From Rhodospirillales bacterium BBD 1991-14 (GTDB taxonomy: Bacteria; Pseudomonadota; Alphaproteobacteria; Kiloniellales; Kiloniellaceae), in contig LYSY01000003.1 of assembly GCA_001657395.1 (NCBI GenBank), positions 248,001-312,000 on the forward strand: a stretch of DNA of 64,000 bases. The letters are read 5' to 3'. Within the stretch, counting starts at the first letter, position 1. Each line of letters begins with the position of its first letter. A model generated the notes under the pieces. That model was not told the origin of the DNA. It ran no database searches and was given only the letters and a program-made list of their open reading frames with translations. Shown here piece after piece: positions 38,875 through 46,548 of the stretch. A program made the position numbers and the translations under genes.

Positions 38875-39475
38875 GCCGCTGGGTCGCATCCGGCGGATTA
38901 ACCACACCTGTCAACCAAGGGGCGCAGCCCTCAGGCCCCCTGCCCGACCGCCCTACAGTTGACACAGCGGGTCTCTGCGCGACCCGATGCCGGAGCGGTT
39001 GATCCCGACTCCAATATTCAATGGTTAACGCCAGCTCCGACCGAAAGATCCGGCAGGCTGCCGGCCAGTAGATTCCCCGCCGAGTCCTCTTTTGCGCCGG
39101 CGAAGAGCGATGTAATCACCATCCGTTTGCTTAATTGTCTCTTCGAAATTTCCAAAATATCGGCCTATAAATCGGAGAATAAGTTTTCTTTTACAAATAA
39201 ATGAAGTGCAGTAGCAATTTTATTTCCGATCAATACCAAGCTCTTTTCAAAGATATTCCGGATTAATAGTTAATTTTACTGGAAAATGTGGCAAATTTAG
39301 CTCAAATTTTTGGCGAAAGTTCTTGATATGCCGTATTAAGATTGTGTAAACCTTTACCAGCGGTTAAGCGTACAAGGGAAGGGAGAGGCCACAGCACCGG
39401 CCCTCGATAAACCATCGACCGTCCCGCCACGACAGAGCGCAGACCGCGCCGTGTTCACAGGGTACAGGACAGACA
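38845..39475. other. Long AT-rich spacer without a recognised gene
   Basis: 631 bases between cysH and the wall hydrolase. After the triple repeat, 38890-39100 is of normal composition. From about 39110 to 39360 it is strongly AT-rich (TTTCTTTTACAAATAAATG, TTAATAGTTAATTTTAC), the lowest GC of the first 45 kb. No protein or known RNA was recognised. A promoter candidate is listed at 39323; a small RNA or nucleoid-protein site is possible. Confidence 0.5.
39323..39350 (+). promoter_or_regulatory. Sigma-70-like promoter candidate for the wall hydrolase
   Basis: TTGATA, 16-base spacer, TGTAAA, about 125 bases upstream of ATG 39476. It is the best match in the AT-rich spacer, but the -10 is imperfect. 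Confidence 0.35.
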
Positions 39476-40273
39476 ATGAGTCGCAGTGAAGCCATATCGG
39501 CCCCTCGGTGGCCCAACCGGAAGCGCTGGCTTGCCCGTGCGCGCCGCGGCTGGGTGAAAGCCGGGGCGAAGCTGGGCCTCAACCTGCGCGGTCTTTCCGC
39601 CGGGGCGGCCTGCTCTGCGATCTCGGCACCCATCGCCTGCGTCATCGCCGGCGCGGCGCTTGCCCATGTGGCAACGAGCGACACGACCGAAAGCGCCTGG
39701 ACCCGGGTGACCGCCCAGAGCTTCATTCCGGTCGACGTCAAGGACATCGATCCCGACTTCTTCTATATCCGCCAGGTCGGTCTCCGCCAGCTGGACCTGG
39801 AAGAGCAACTCGCCAGCGTCTACACGCCCAACCCGGGCAAGCTGCGCGAGGAGCTGACCTGCCTGGCGCAGAACATCTACTTCGAGGCCCGCAGCGAGCC
39901 GCTGGAAGGCCAGCTGGCCGTCGCCCATGTGGTGATGAACCGCGTCGCCTCCCGCAATTTCCCGGAGACGGTCTGCGGCGTCGTGCGCGACGGCACGGCC
40001 GAGGTGCTGCACAAGTGCCAGTTCTCCTGGTATTGCGACGGCAAGCAGGATCTCGTCACCGACATGCCCGCCTGGGCCGAGAGTGAGCGCCTGGCCAGCA
40101 AGGTCTACTGGGGCCGTGTCAGCGACAACACTGGCGGCGCGCTTTGGTATCACGCCGACTATGTGAGCCCGTCGTGGCGCAAGGCCTTCGTGCGGGGCCC
40201 CAAGATCGGCCTTCACATCTTCTATTCGCGCAAGCCTGCGCCGACCCCGACCCAGGTCGCCCAGACCGACTGA
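39476..40273 (+). CDS. SleB-type cell-wall hydrolase
   Basis: 265 residues. A basic N-terminus leads to a membrane segment (about 45-66, ACSAISAPIACVIAGAALAHVA). The Hydrolase_2 domain from about 120 has ELTCLAQNIYFEARSEPLEGQLAVAHVVMNRVASRNFPETVCGVV, with the catalytic Glu in YFEAR, then CQFSWYCDGK and GGALWYHADYVSPSW. The family cleaves peptidoglycan (lytic transglycosylase or amidase type), and non-sporulating bacteria use it for wall remodelling. It acts in the periplasm, tethered to the membrane. Confidence 0.92.
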   Translation: MSRSEAISAPRWPNRKRWLARARRGWVKAGAKLGLNLRGLSAGAACSAISAPIACVIAGAALAHVATSDTTESAWTRVTAQSFIPVDVKDIDPDFFYIRQVGLRQLDLEEQLASVYTPNPGKLREELTCLAQNIYFEARSEPLEGQLAVAHVVMNRVASRNFPETVCGVVRDGTAEVLHKCQFSWYCDGKQDLVTDMPAWAESERLASKVYWGRVSDNTGGALWYHADYVSPSWRKAFVRGPKIGLHIFYSRKPAPTPTQVAQTD

Positions 40274-40311
40274 GCAAACGCACCGGGCCCATCGGCCGAT
40301 GCAGTCCGCCG

Positions 40312-40327
40312 GGCGGCATGAGCCGCC
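40312..40327. terminator. Hairpin after the wall hydrolase
   Basis: 6-bp stem GGCGGC / GCCGCC with loop ATGA, between the convergent wall hydrolase and PilZ genes. No T run. Confidence 0.35.
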
Positions 40328-40365
40328 GGACAGGTCCTATAGGGTTGGAAGAAGACGGCGTCGCA

Positions 40366-40716
40366 TCAGACGCGATATTCGCGGCCCATCAGGATCGCCT
40401 CGATGAGCCGGAAGTTCTCATCGGAAATGTCGAGGAAGCTGCCGCCGAACATGCCGTTGGGGCCGATCTCCCGTTCGATCGTGATATCCAGGTTGATCCG
40501 CCGGCCGTCCGGCAGCCAGACATCCAGCCGGCTGCGGTGGCCGAGCGGCAGCTTCAACGGCGCCCGGCCCGTCGCATCGATCGCCGCGCCAAAGCCGGCA
40601 ACCGAGATGTCCACCAGAGTGACCGCATGGCCTTCGATCTCTGCGGAAAGCTGGAGCTGGCGGCGCCGGTCGCGGCGGCGCTCCTTCGGTTTGACGGTAA
40701 AGCTGCGATTCACCAT
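40366..40716 (-). CDS. PilZ-domain protein, candidate c-di-GMP receptor
   Basis: 116 residues, a lone PilZ domain. The two c-di-GMP motifs are visible: an arginine-rich ERRRDRRR at about 12-19 (RxxxR) and VDISVAGFG at about 36-44 (DxSxxG). ATG 40716 keeps both; a GTG 39 bases upstream would only add a Pro/Ser tail. It is monocistronic, convergent with the wall hydrolase. Output function unknown; such proteins often affect motility or exopolysaccharide. Confidence 0.88.
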   Translation of the reverse strand: MVNRSFTVKPKERRRDRRRQLQLSAEIEGHAVTLVDISVAGFGAAIDATGRAPLKLPLGHRSRLDVWLPDGRRINLDITIEREIGPNGMFGGSFLDISDENFRLIEAILMGREYRV

Positions 40717-40836
40717 GGTATCTGCCTGGATGGCGGGTACGGACGGACTTGGCACGCGGTCCGAAGGCTAGCCAGCGATAGTATAGAATCCGTTACCATC
40801 GCCGGAGCGCCCAAACCGCCAGCGCAACAGGCGGCC

Positions 40837-40911
40837 AGAGCAGATCCGGGTTTGATGGAATCGCCCCATGTCTTTCCAGGGGCGATCCATCCAACCCGGT
40901 GAATCTGCTCT
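40837..40911. repeat. Long imperfect inverted repeat, element 1
   Basis: Arms 40837-40867 and 40879-40911, about 31 and 33 bases, pair with a few bulges around an 11-base loop. The right end read inward is AGAGCAGATTCAC. It shares its ends with element 2 directly after it, which points to one dispersed-repeat family (REP/MITE-like without a transposase). Confidence 0.75.
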
Positions 40912-40923
40912 AAATCTTAGGTG

Positions 40924-40988
40924 TAGAGCGGATTCACATAGTCAGACGCAAACACCAAAGTGTTTCCGTCTGAGCAGGATCCGCTCTA
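40924..40988. repeat. Long imperfect inverted repeat, element 2
   Basis: Both ends read TAGAGCGGAT inward, and inner arms pair at TCAGACG...AAACAC. The terminal CTA at 40986-40988 is the stop codon of the acyl-CoA ligase on the minus strand, so the element may also serve as its terminator. Thirteen bases separate it from element 1. Confidence 0.75.
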
Positions 40989-42524
40989 GCGGAGCAGGTG
41001 GCGGGCGACCTTGCCGGTCGGGGTCAGCGGCAGACTCGCCTGAAACTGAACCAGGCCGGGGCACTTGCCGTCGGGCAGCGCCCGGGCCAGCCACCCGAGC
41101 AGATCGCCGCCGCTCAGGCGGCAGCCCTCCTTCAGCACGACGAAGGTCTTCGCTTCCTGGCCCAGAATCGCGTCGGGGACGCCGACGACGGCGGCGTCGC
41201 AGACCGCGGGATGACCCTTCAGCACCGTTTCCACCTCGGCCGGGTAGATATGCTCCTCGCCGCGCAGGATCTTGTCGTCGACGCGCCCCAGGACGTCGAG
41301 CCGGCCGAAACCGTCGAAGCGGCCGATATCCCCGCTGTGCAGCCAGCCGTCTTTCAGACGTGCGTGGGTCGTGTCCGGCATGTTGAGGTAGCCCTTCATC
41401 ACGCCGGGGCCGCGCACCAGGATCTCGCCATGCTCTTCGGGTCCCAGCGCCCTGCCTGCCGCATCCGCCACGATGGCTTCGACACCGGGGACCACCTTGC
41501 CGACGGTGGTTGCCCGCGGCAGCGCCATGTCGCCGCCCCAGGCCACGATCGAGGTTGCCTCGGTAAGACCGTAGCCGGGCACGAGGGCGAGGCCGAAGCG
41601 GGCGCGGAAGGCCGCGAGGAGATCGTCCTGCAGCGGCGCGCCACCCGTTGCACAGAGACGCAATGTCCTGCGCACCGCCGCCGTGTTTACCGCGTCGGCG
41701 CGGTCCAGAAGGTAACGGTAGTAGATCGGCATGTGCACGAAGTAGGTCACGGCCTCCTCGACGATGAGGCCCCAGATCAGACCGGGGTCGAAGCGTTCCA
41801 CCAGCACCATGGTTTCGCCGTTGAGCACCGCCAGGTTCAGGCCGCAGATCTGGCCCATGACATGAAACAAGGGCGTCGATACCAGCCGCACCGCCGTCGC
41901 TTCCGGTGCGGCCAGGGCGCGGTTGATCCGCACCATGGCCGTGAGGTTCGACTGCGTAAGCTCGACGCCTTTGGGCCGGCCGGTCGAGCCGGAGGTATAG
42001 AGGATCACGGCCGTCTCGTCGGCCGCATAGCTCTGCGTTGCGCAGCGGTCAGGCTGCCCCGCCATCAGATCGGCGAGCGCCGGATAGCCTGCCACTGCCG
42101 AGGCTCCATCCGTCCGCGCCGGAATGATCCAGACCTTGCTGCAGAGCGGCGCCGCTTCGGCGGCCGGAAGGGCTTCGTCGGCATAGGCCCGGTCGCCACA
42201 GCCTTCGAAGCAGAGCAGCGCCTCTGCTCCGGAGTCCTCAAGCTGGAACAGGATGTCCCGCTGCCGGAGCGTCGTGCTGAGGACGACGGCGACCGCGCCG
42301 ATTTTGAGGATGCCGTAGTAGGCAGCCAGAAAGCCGGGCCTGTTGTTGCAGGCAAGCGCAATGCGGCTGCCGCGCCCCAGGCCCTGGGCCCGCAGACCGT
42401 TGGCGACCCGGTTGGTCTCCTTGAGGATCTGCGCGTAGCTGTAGCGCCTGCCGTCGTGGACCACTGCGCTCGCCGACGGCATGCGGCCGGCGGTGGCATC
42501 GAGAAAGGCGGCAACGTTCAACAT
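40986..42524 (-). CDS. AMP-forming acyl-CoA ligase
   Basis: 512 residues of the ANL superfamily; activates a carboxylic acid with ATP and transfers it to CoA. Seen are the P-loop YTSGSTGRPKGVELT (176-190), GYGLTEATS (318-326), the adenylate-binding HSGDIGRFDGFGRLDVLGRVDDKI (396-419) and the C-terminal catalytic Lys505 in TPTGKVARHLL. The acid (fatty or aromatic) cannot be read from sequence. It is the last gene of the minus-strand run luxR-luxI-orf-P450-MFS-ligase, 73 bases after the MFS gene across a 16-bp triple repeat. Confidence 0.92.
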   Translation of the reverse strand: MLNVAAFLDATAGRMPSASAVVHDGRRYSYAQILKETNRVANGLRAQGLGRGSRIALACNNRPGFLAAYYGILKIGAVAVVLSTTLRQRDILFQLEDSGAEALLCFEGCGDRAYADEALPAAEAAPLCSKVWIIPARTDGASAVAGYPALADLMAGQPDRCATQSYAADETAVILYTSGSTGRPKGVELTQSNLTAMVRINRALAAPEATAVRLVSTPLFHVMGQICGLNLAVLNGETMVLVERFDPGLIWGLIVEEAVTYFVHMPIYYRYLLDRADAVNTAAVRRTLRLCATGGAPLQDDLLAAFRARFGLALVPGYGLTEATSIVAWGGDMALPRATTVGKVVPGVEAIVADAAGRALGPEEHGEILVRGPGVMKGYLNMPDTTHARLKDGWLHSGDIGRFDGFGRLDVLGRVDDKILRGEEHIYPAEVETVLKGHPAVCDAAVVGVPDAILGQEAKTFVVLKEGCRLSGGDLLGWLARALPDGKCPGLVQFQASLPLTPTGKVARHLLR

Positions 42525-42561
42525 GGGCTCTCTCCCAAGACAGATCTCTGTTGAGACGGGT

Positions 42562-42608
42562 TCTCCTAAGGCGGGGCTCTCCTAAGGCAGGGCTTTCCTA
42601 AGGCAGGG
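42562..42608. repeat. 16-bp tandem repeat, three copies
   Basis: TCCTAAGGC recurs at 42564, 42580 and 42596, a period of 16 bases with GC-rich filler. The third copy contains the MFS stop codon (CTA at 42598-42600). Confidence 0.9.
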
Positions 42609-43800
42609 ATGCCTGTCCCTGACGGGCGCGCACGCGCGGCCGGTAGAGCAGGATCAGGGCCGCCAGAGCGACGAGACAGAGCGCGGCACCGGAGAGGTGC
42701 GGCCAATGGGTCCCCAGACTGCCGAGGGCGAAGCCACCCCAGATCGGGCCGACGATGCGTGCCATGCTGAGGACCGCGTGGTTGACGCCCATCACCGTCC
42801 CCTGAACAGAGGCCGGCGCCGCCTTGGACAGGAGCGCCTGCAGGCAGGACAAGCCCGTCGCGATGCCGGCGCCCAGCAGCATCATCGCAACGGCGACCGC
42901 AGCATCGCCCGGCCAGAAGACGAAAAGCAGCATGCCCGCGACCATGGCGGCGGAGGAGGCGGCGGCAACCGCCTCCTCGCCGATGCGGCGGCAGAGAAGC
43001 GGGATCAGCACCCAAAGGCTGAACAGCGCCGCCCCCCCTGCGCACATGAAGCCCAGGGCAACATCGGATGCACGCCAGGCCAGAACGCGCTCTGACCACA
43101 GCCCCAGGGTGGCTTCCATCGAGGCGTAGGCGAAGGCCAGAACCGCCATGATCACGACGGGCCCGAGCAGCAGGGGCGCGAGGAACAGGCTGACCGGCAT
43201 CCTGAGATAACCCGCCCGCGGACCCGCTGCTGTAGCGGCGGCCTCGCCCGGCACCGGCGGACGCACCTCCCGCAGCAGGACGACTGCCAGAACAACGGCC
43301 AGAACGGCAAAGCCGGCAGCACCCAGGGCACCGGCCTGATAGTCGTCGCCTTCGGGGCCGAGCAGCCAGCCGCGGCTGAGCAGCGGCCCCACAATGAAGG
43401 CGACCGCGAAGGCGGAGTTCACGTTGGCCATGCCGTTCACCCGGCGCTTCAGAGATGTACTGTCCGCCATCAGGGCCTGGATCACGGGCACCGCGGCATT
43501 GCTGACACCGGCCAGGGCGCGCGCCGCAAAGAGCATCAGCAGCGAGTCCGCATAGGCCATCATCAGGTAGGCGAAGGGTGCAGTCGCCAGCGCCAGGCAG
43601 ATTACGCCGCGCCGGCCGAAGCGGTCGCTCAGGCGCCCGAAAAAGGGCGCCAGCAACAGGATCATGGCGGTGTCGGTGACCAGGATCATCGACACCTGAA
43701 CCGGGCTGGCGCCGAGCGCCAGGGCCTGAAAGGGCAACGCCGGATAGACGATGCCAAGCCCGATCAGATAGACCAGAGTGACCACGATGGGTGCAGGCAT
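42598..43800 (-). CDS. MFS transporter, drug/metabolite-exporter type
   Basis: 400 residues with 12 predicted membrane helices. The loop 2-3 motif FFGRLSDRFGRRGVICL (near 55-70) is the MFS motif A of drug:proton antiporters, and GxxxGPLLSRG near 140 fits motif C. Its start lies four bases after the P450 stop, so the two are almost certainly co-transcribed. In this context it may export the product made by the P450 and ligase. Confidence 0.92.
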   Translation of the reverse strand: MPAPIVVTLVYLIGLGIVYPALPFQALALGASPVQVSMILVTDTAMILLLAPFFGRLSDRFGRRGVICLALATAPFAYLMMAYADSLLMLFAARALAGVSNAAVPVIQALMADSTSLKRRVNGMANVNSAFAVAFIVGPLLSRGWLLGPEGDDYQAGALGAAGFAVLAVVLAVVLLREVRPPVPGEAAATAAGPRAGYLRMPVSLFLAPLLLGPVVIMAVLAFAYASMEATLGLWSERVLAWRASDVALGFMCAGGAALFSLWVLIPLLCRRIGEEAVAAASSAAMVAGMLLFVFWPGDAAVAVAMMLLGAGIATGLSCLQALLSKAAPASVQGTVMGVNHAVLSMARIVGPIWGGFALGSLGTHWPHLSGAALCLVALAALILLYRPRVRARQGQASLP

Positions 43801-43804
43801 GGCC

Positions 43805-45217
43805 TTACGCCGCCTTTGCCACCAGCCGCATCTTGAGGCCCTGCGGCCTGAGCGTGATCATCGGCTCCGGCTTGACCTCCTGCCCCGGCAGGAGATGCAG
43901 ATCGAAACGCCGGGCCACGGCGGCGATTGCGATGAGCGATTCGAGAACGGCAAAGCGCTCGCCGAGACAGCTGCGCGGCCCGTCGCTGAAGGGGAAATAA
44001 GCGAAACGGCGGCGCGGGTCGCCGGTCTCGGGATCGAAGCGCGCCGGGTCGAAGCCTTCCGGATTGTCCCAAAGCTCCGGGCGACGGTGCACGGCGAACA
44101 TGTTCAACATGACATTCGTCCCGGCCGCGACCGGCAGACCGGCGATCTCGTCGCCGTCGACGGCCGTGCGCGAGAAGGTCCAAAGCGGCGGGTAAAGACG
44201 CAGGGCTTCGTCAAAGACGCAGCGCGTGTAGGTCAGGGCCGACAGCTCGGAGAATTCTGGCGCACGCCCCGCCGGCAGGCTCTCCGCCTCGGCCTGGACC
44301 CGCCGCAGGGATTCGGGATGAAGCGACAGCAGGTACCAGCACCACGCCAGGGCGTTGGCCGTGGTCTCGTGGCCGGCCAGGATCATCGAGAGAATCTGGT
44401 CGCGCAGCCGCCCGTCCGTGCTCTCGCCCTGCGCAGCCAGAAGCATGTCCAGCAGGTCGGCTTCGCCGCTATCTTCCCTGTCCTTCGCATCGGCAGATGC
44501 GGCGCGCCGCTCGGCAATCATGCCATAGACGAAGCGGTCGAGCGTGGCGAGCGCCTCGGCCACCGCCCGGTTGCGCCGCGTCGGCAACCAGCGCGGCATC
44601 TGGAGGGGTGACCAGATGCGCCGCTCCGCATCGCGCAGCACCAGGGTCATGGCGTGAAAGACCTCTTCGTGTTCACCGTCCAGCCGGACGGAGAACAAGG
44701 TGCGCATGAGAATGTCCAAGGTCAGCCGCATCATCTCTGGCACCACGTCCAGCACGCCGCCGCGGGCCGCCGGCACCTGCCAGCGCCGCACCATGTCGTC
44801 GACGGCATCCTGCATGGCCGCCGTCATGCGACGCAGCTGGCAGCCCTGAAAACTGCGCAAGGCGGTCTTGCGCTGCCCCAGCCAATCGTCACCCTCGGCC
44901 AGGAAGATGCCTTCGCCCAAGACTGGCCTCATCATGTCGTAGAAGCGGCTCTTGACGTAGTTCGGGCGGTTGTCCTGGAGGACATGGCGGATCATCGCCG
45001 GATCGTTGAGCATCAAAACCCGGTCTGGCCCCAGGTGCAGCCAGACGGCCCCGCCGTGATCGGCCGCAACCCGCGTGAAGAAGCGCAAGGGGTCGCGCCG
45101 CAGTGCGGGCGCGAGACCGAGCAGCGGCAAGCCCTTCAAAGCCGGCACGGCGGCCTGGCGGCCGGGCTGACGGTCGGGGCTTCCAAATCCTTCGCAACTG
45201 TCGACAGCGAGACTCAT
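43805..45217 (-). CDS. Cytochrome P450
   Basis: 470-residue soluble-type P450 monooxygenase. I-helix oxygen-activation motif AGHETTA (281-287); ExxR in K helix Glu337-x-x-Arg340; the PERF-like ARFDPE; and the heme loop FPFSDGPRSCLGERFA with Cys417 as thiolate ligand. The overall pattern is nearer the CYP4/CYP102-like fatty-acid hydroxylases than the short class I CYPs, which is an impression only. No ferredoxin or reductase gene is adjacent. It follows luxI and the 86-residue gene on the same strand. Confidence 0.95.
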   Translation of the reverse strand: MSLAVDSCEGFGSPDRQPGRQAAVPALKGLPLLGLAPALRRDPLRFFTRVAADHGGAVWLHLGPDRVLMLNDPAMIRHVLQDNRPNYVKSRFYDMMRPVLGEGIFLAEGDDWLGQRKTALRSFQGCQLRRMTAAMQDAVDDMVRRWQVPAARGGVLDVVPEMMRLTLDILMRTLFSVRLDGEHEEVFHAMTLVLRDAERRIWSPLQMPRWLPTRRNRAVAEALATLDRFVYGMIAERRAASADAKDREDSGEADLLDMLLAAQGESTDGRLRDQILSMILAGHETTANALAWCWYLLSLHPESLRRVQAEAESLPAGRAPEFSELSALTYTRCVFDEALRLYPPLWTFSRTAVDGDEIAGLPVAAGTNVMLNMFAVHRRPELWDNPEGFDPARFDPETGDPRRRFAYFPFSDGPRSCLGERFAVLESLIAIAAVARRFDLHLLPGQEVKPEPMITLRPQGLKMRLVAKAA

Positions 45218-45286
45218 GATGCTGATCTCCGTTGGGTCCGAAACGGCCTCCTCAGGCCGGCCGCAGGCGAGCGGTCGCGTTTCCGT

Positions 45287-45303
45287 GGCGTGTCGGACAC
45301 GCC
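45287..45303. promoter_or_regulatory. 17-bp perfect palindrome upstream of the P450 gene
   Basis: GGCGTGTCGGACACGCC has 8-bp arms around one base, 70-86 bases before the P450 start. It may be a regulator site or the hairpin that ends the luxI/orf transcript. It does not match the classical CTG-N10-CAG lux box. Confidence 0.4.
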
Positions 45304-45366
45304 GGATCGGAAGCGCCGCAGGCGCGACGCATTTGAAAACGATGTGCGCGGCTGGGTCTGGGCCGC

Positions 45367-45627
45367 TTAGTGGCGCTGCGTGGACGCGACGTCGGAAACG
45401 TCCGGCACTTCCTGCGCGTCCTTGCGCTCCACCTGCGCGACCGACTTCTCGGTCAGCGCAATGGAGTCTTCAACCGCTTCCGCAGCGACCCCGATCAGGT
45501 GCGCGGCAAAGGAAAGCCCGGTGCGCCTGGCTTCGATCCGCAGGTATTCCAGACAGCGTTTGATTGCCTCTGCGTCCTGAAGAGGATCGCAGAGCCTCAG
45601 CTCGATAGGCATTTCACTCTTTTTCAT
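45367..45627 (-). CDS. Unrecognised 86-residue protein between luxI and the P450
   Basis: Starts MKKSEMPIELRLCDPLQDAEAIKRCLEYL, a likely amphipathic helix, continues RIEARRTGLSFAAHLIGVAAEAVEDSIAL and ends with an acidic, disordered tail. GGAG lies 7 bases before ATG 45627, and the gene is placed 82 bases after the luxI stop, so it is probably real. No family was recognised. A small regulator or a luxI-associated helper are both possible. Confidence 0.7.
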   Translation of the reverse strand: MKKSEMPIELRLCDPLQDAEAIKRCLEYLRIEARRTGLSFAAHLIGVAAEAVEDSIALTEKSVAQVERKDAQEVPDVSDVASTQRH

Positions 45628-45709
45628 TTCATACTCCAGAAGGTCTCTGACCGGTGTTTCTCTCGTTGCGGCTGGCGCTGCCAGGGATCTGGCAGGGATC
45701 AGGCAGCGA

Positions 45710-46330
45710 TCAGGCGACCGCCGGCTGTTCCAGGGCGAAGGCATTACGGATGACCGAGCCGCGAATGCCGGCGACCGCACGCAGGCTCGCCAGCGTTGCG
45801 TGGGTCATGTCGAAGCGGCCGGCGAAGGCGATCTCCTTACCGATGCGCATGCCCTTCGATTGCCGGCGCGGCGGGCAACCGAGCCGAGGCAGGAGGCGCT
45901 CCATCCGTGCGTCGTAAACGGTAATGAGCTCGCGGATACCCATCGCCAGGCAGGTCTCGGTGACCGCACAGAGCAGTTCACTGCTTGTCCGCCCGCGGGT
46001 GCTGCGCCCCTCCACGGCAAAGCGGCTGCCCTCCCAGACCAGCGGGTGGTAGGGCGCCTTCTCGTCTTCCAGCAGCTGCGCGAAGACATCGCGCAGCATG
46101 TAGGGGCCGGTGGTCGGCAGAAACCGCCAGCTTCCGGCGAGCGCACCGCTCTGGTCTCTGGCCAGCAGGTAGGTCGGATAAAGCGCATCGAAATCGTCGC
46201 GCTCTTCTCCGTCATCAGTGGAGACTTCCCAGCCCAGCCGCTGTTTGAACACGCGGAAGCGCTGTTGAAACATCTCCCTCAGGTCGTTGGCATAGGCGCT
46301 ATAGAGATCGGGTGTCACAACGTCTATCAC
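45710..46330 (-). CDS. LuxI-family acyl-homoserine-lactone synthase
   Basis: 206 residues; makes an acyl-homoserine lactone from SAM and an acyl donor. The conserved LuxI residues are present: Arg24 and Phe28 (RFRVFKQRLGW), Trp34, Asp45 and Asp48 (DDFD), Arg69 (WRFLPTTGPYMLRDVF), and Glu100 and Arg103 (WEGSRFAVE). The acyl chain cannot be read from the sequence. It lies 211 bases downstream of the luxR gene on the same strand. An 18-bp palindrome sits 33-50 bases before its start. Confidence 0.95.
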   Translation of the reverse strand: MIDVVTPDLYSAYANDLREMFQQRFRVFKQRLGWEVSTDDGEERDDFDALYPTYLLARDQSGALAGSWRFLPTTGPYMLRDVFAQLLEDEKAPYHPLVWEGSRFAVEGRSTRGRTSSELLCAVTETCLAMGIRELITVYDARMERLLPRLGCPPRRQSKGMRIGKEIAFAGRFDMTHATLASLRAVAGIRGSVIRNAFALEQPAVA

Positions 46331-46362
46331 GGCACGGTTCCCCCCAGTTTCGGTCCCCGGCA

Positions 46363-46380
46363 GGCCCTGCTCTCAGGGCC
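46363..46380. promoter_or_regulatory. 18-bp palindrome just upstream of luxI
   Basis: GGCCCTGCTCTCAGGGCC: 7-bp perfect arms with a 4-base centre, centred about 41 bases before the luxI ATG. Length and place suit a LuxR-family operator, although the spacing inside (CTG-N4-CAG) differs from the usual lux box. A leader hairpin is the alternative. Confidence 0.4.
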
Positions 46381-46423
46381 CCGAATGCGCCGTGATTTCA
46401 GCGCGCCATGCGCCAATCCGCAG

Positions 46424-46441
46424 CCCCCCAGAAATGGGGGG
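46424..46441 (-). terminator. C6/G6 hairpin between luxR and luxI
   Basis: CCCCCC and GGGGGG around the loop AGAAAT, about 100 bases after the luxR stop on the minus strand. No T run follows. It may separate luxR and luxI transcripts. Confidence 0.35.
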
Positions 46442-46515
46442 GGAGCGAGCGGGAGGATGCCGGCGAAACGGACAGACTGGTCCCGCCGGACGCAGGTTTT
46501 ATGATTTAAATCAGC

Positions 46516-46548
46516 GGATTAGGGGGTGGATTAGGGGCGGATTAGGGG
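46516..46548. repeat. 11-12-bp tandem repeat, three copies
   Basis: GGATTAGGGG occurs at 46516, 46528 and 46539. The third copy holds the luxR stop codon (TTA at 46542-46544) and encodes its C-terminus. Confidence 0.85.

Noticed and set aside
46331-46541. Classical lux box (CTG-N10-CAG) between luxR and luxI
   Set aside because: I looked for it on both strands and found only a different 18-bp palindrome, so no standard lux box is annotated.
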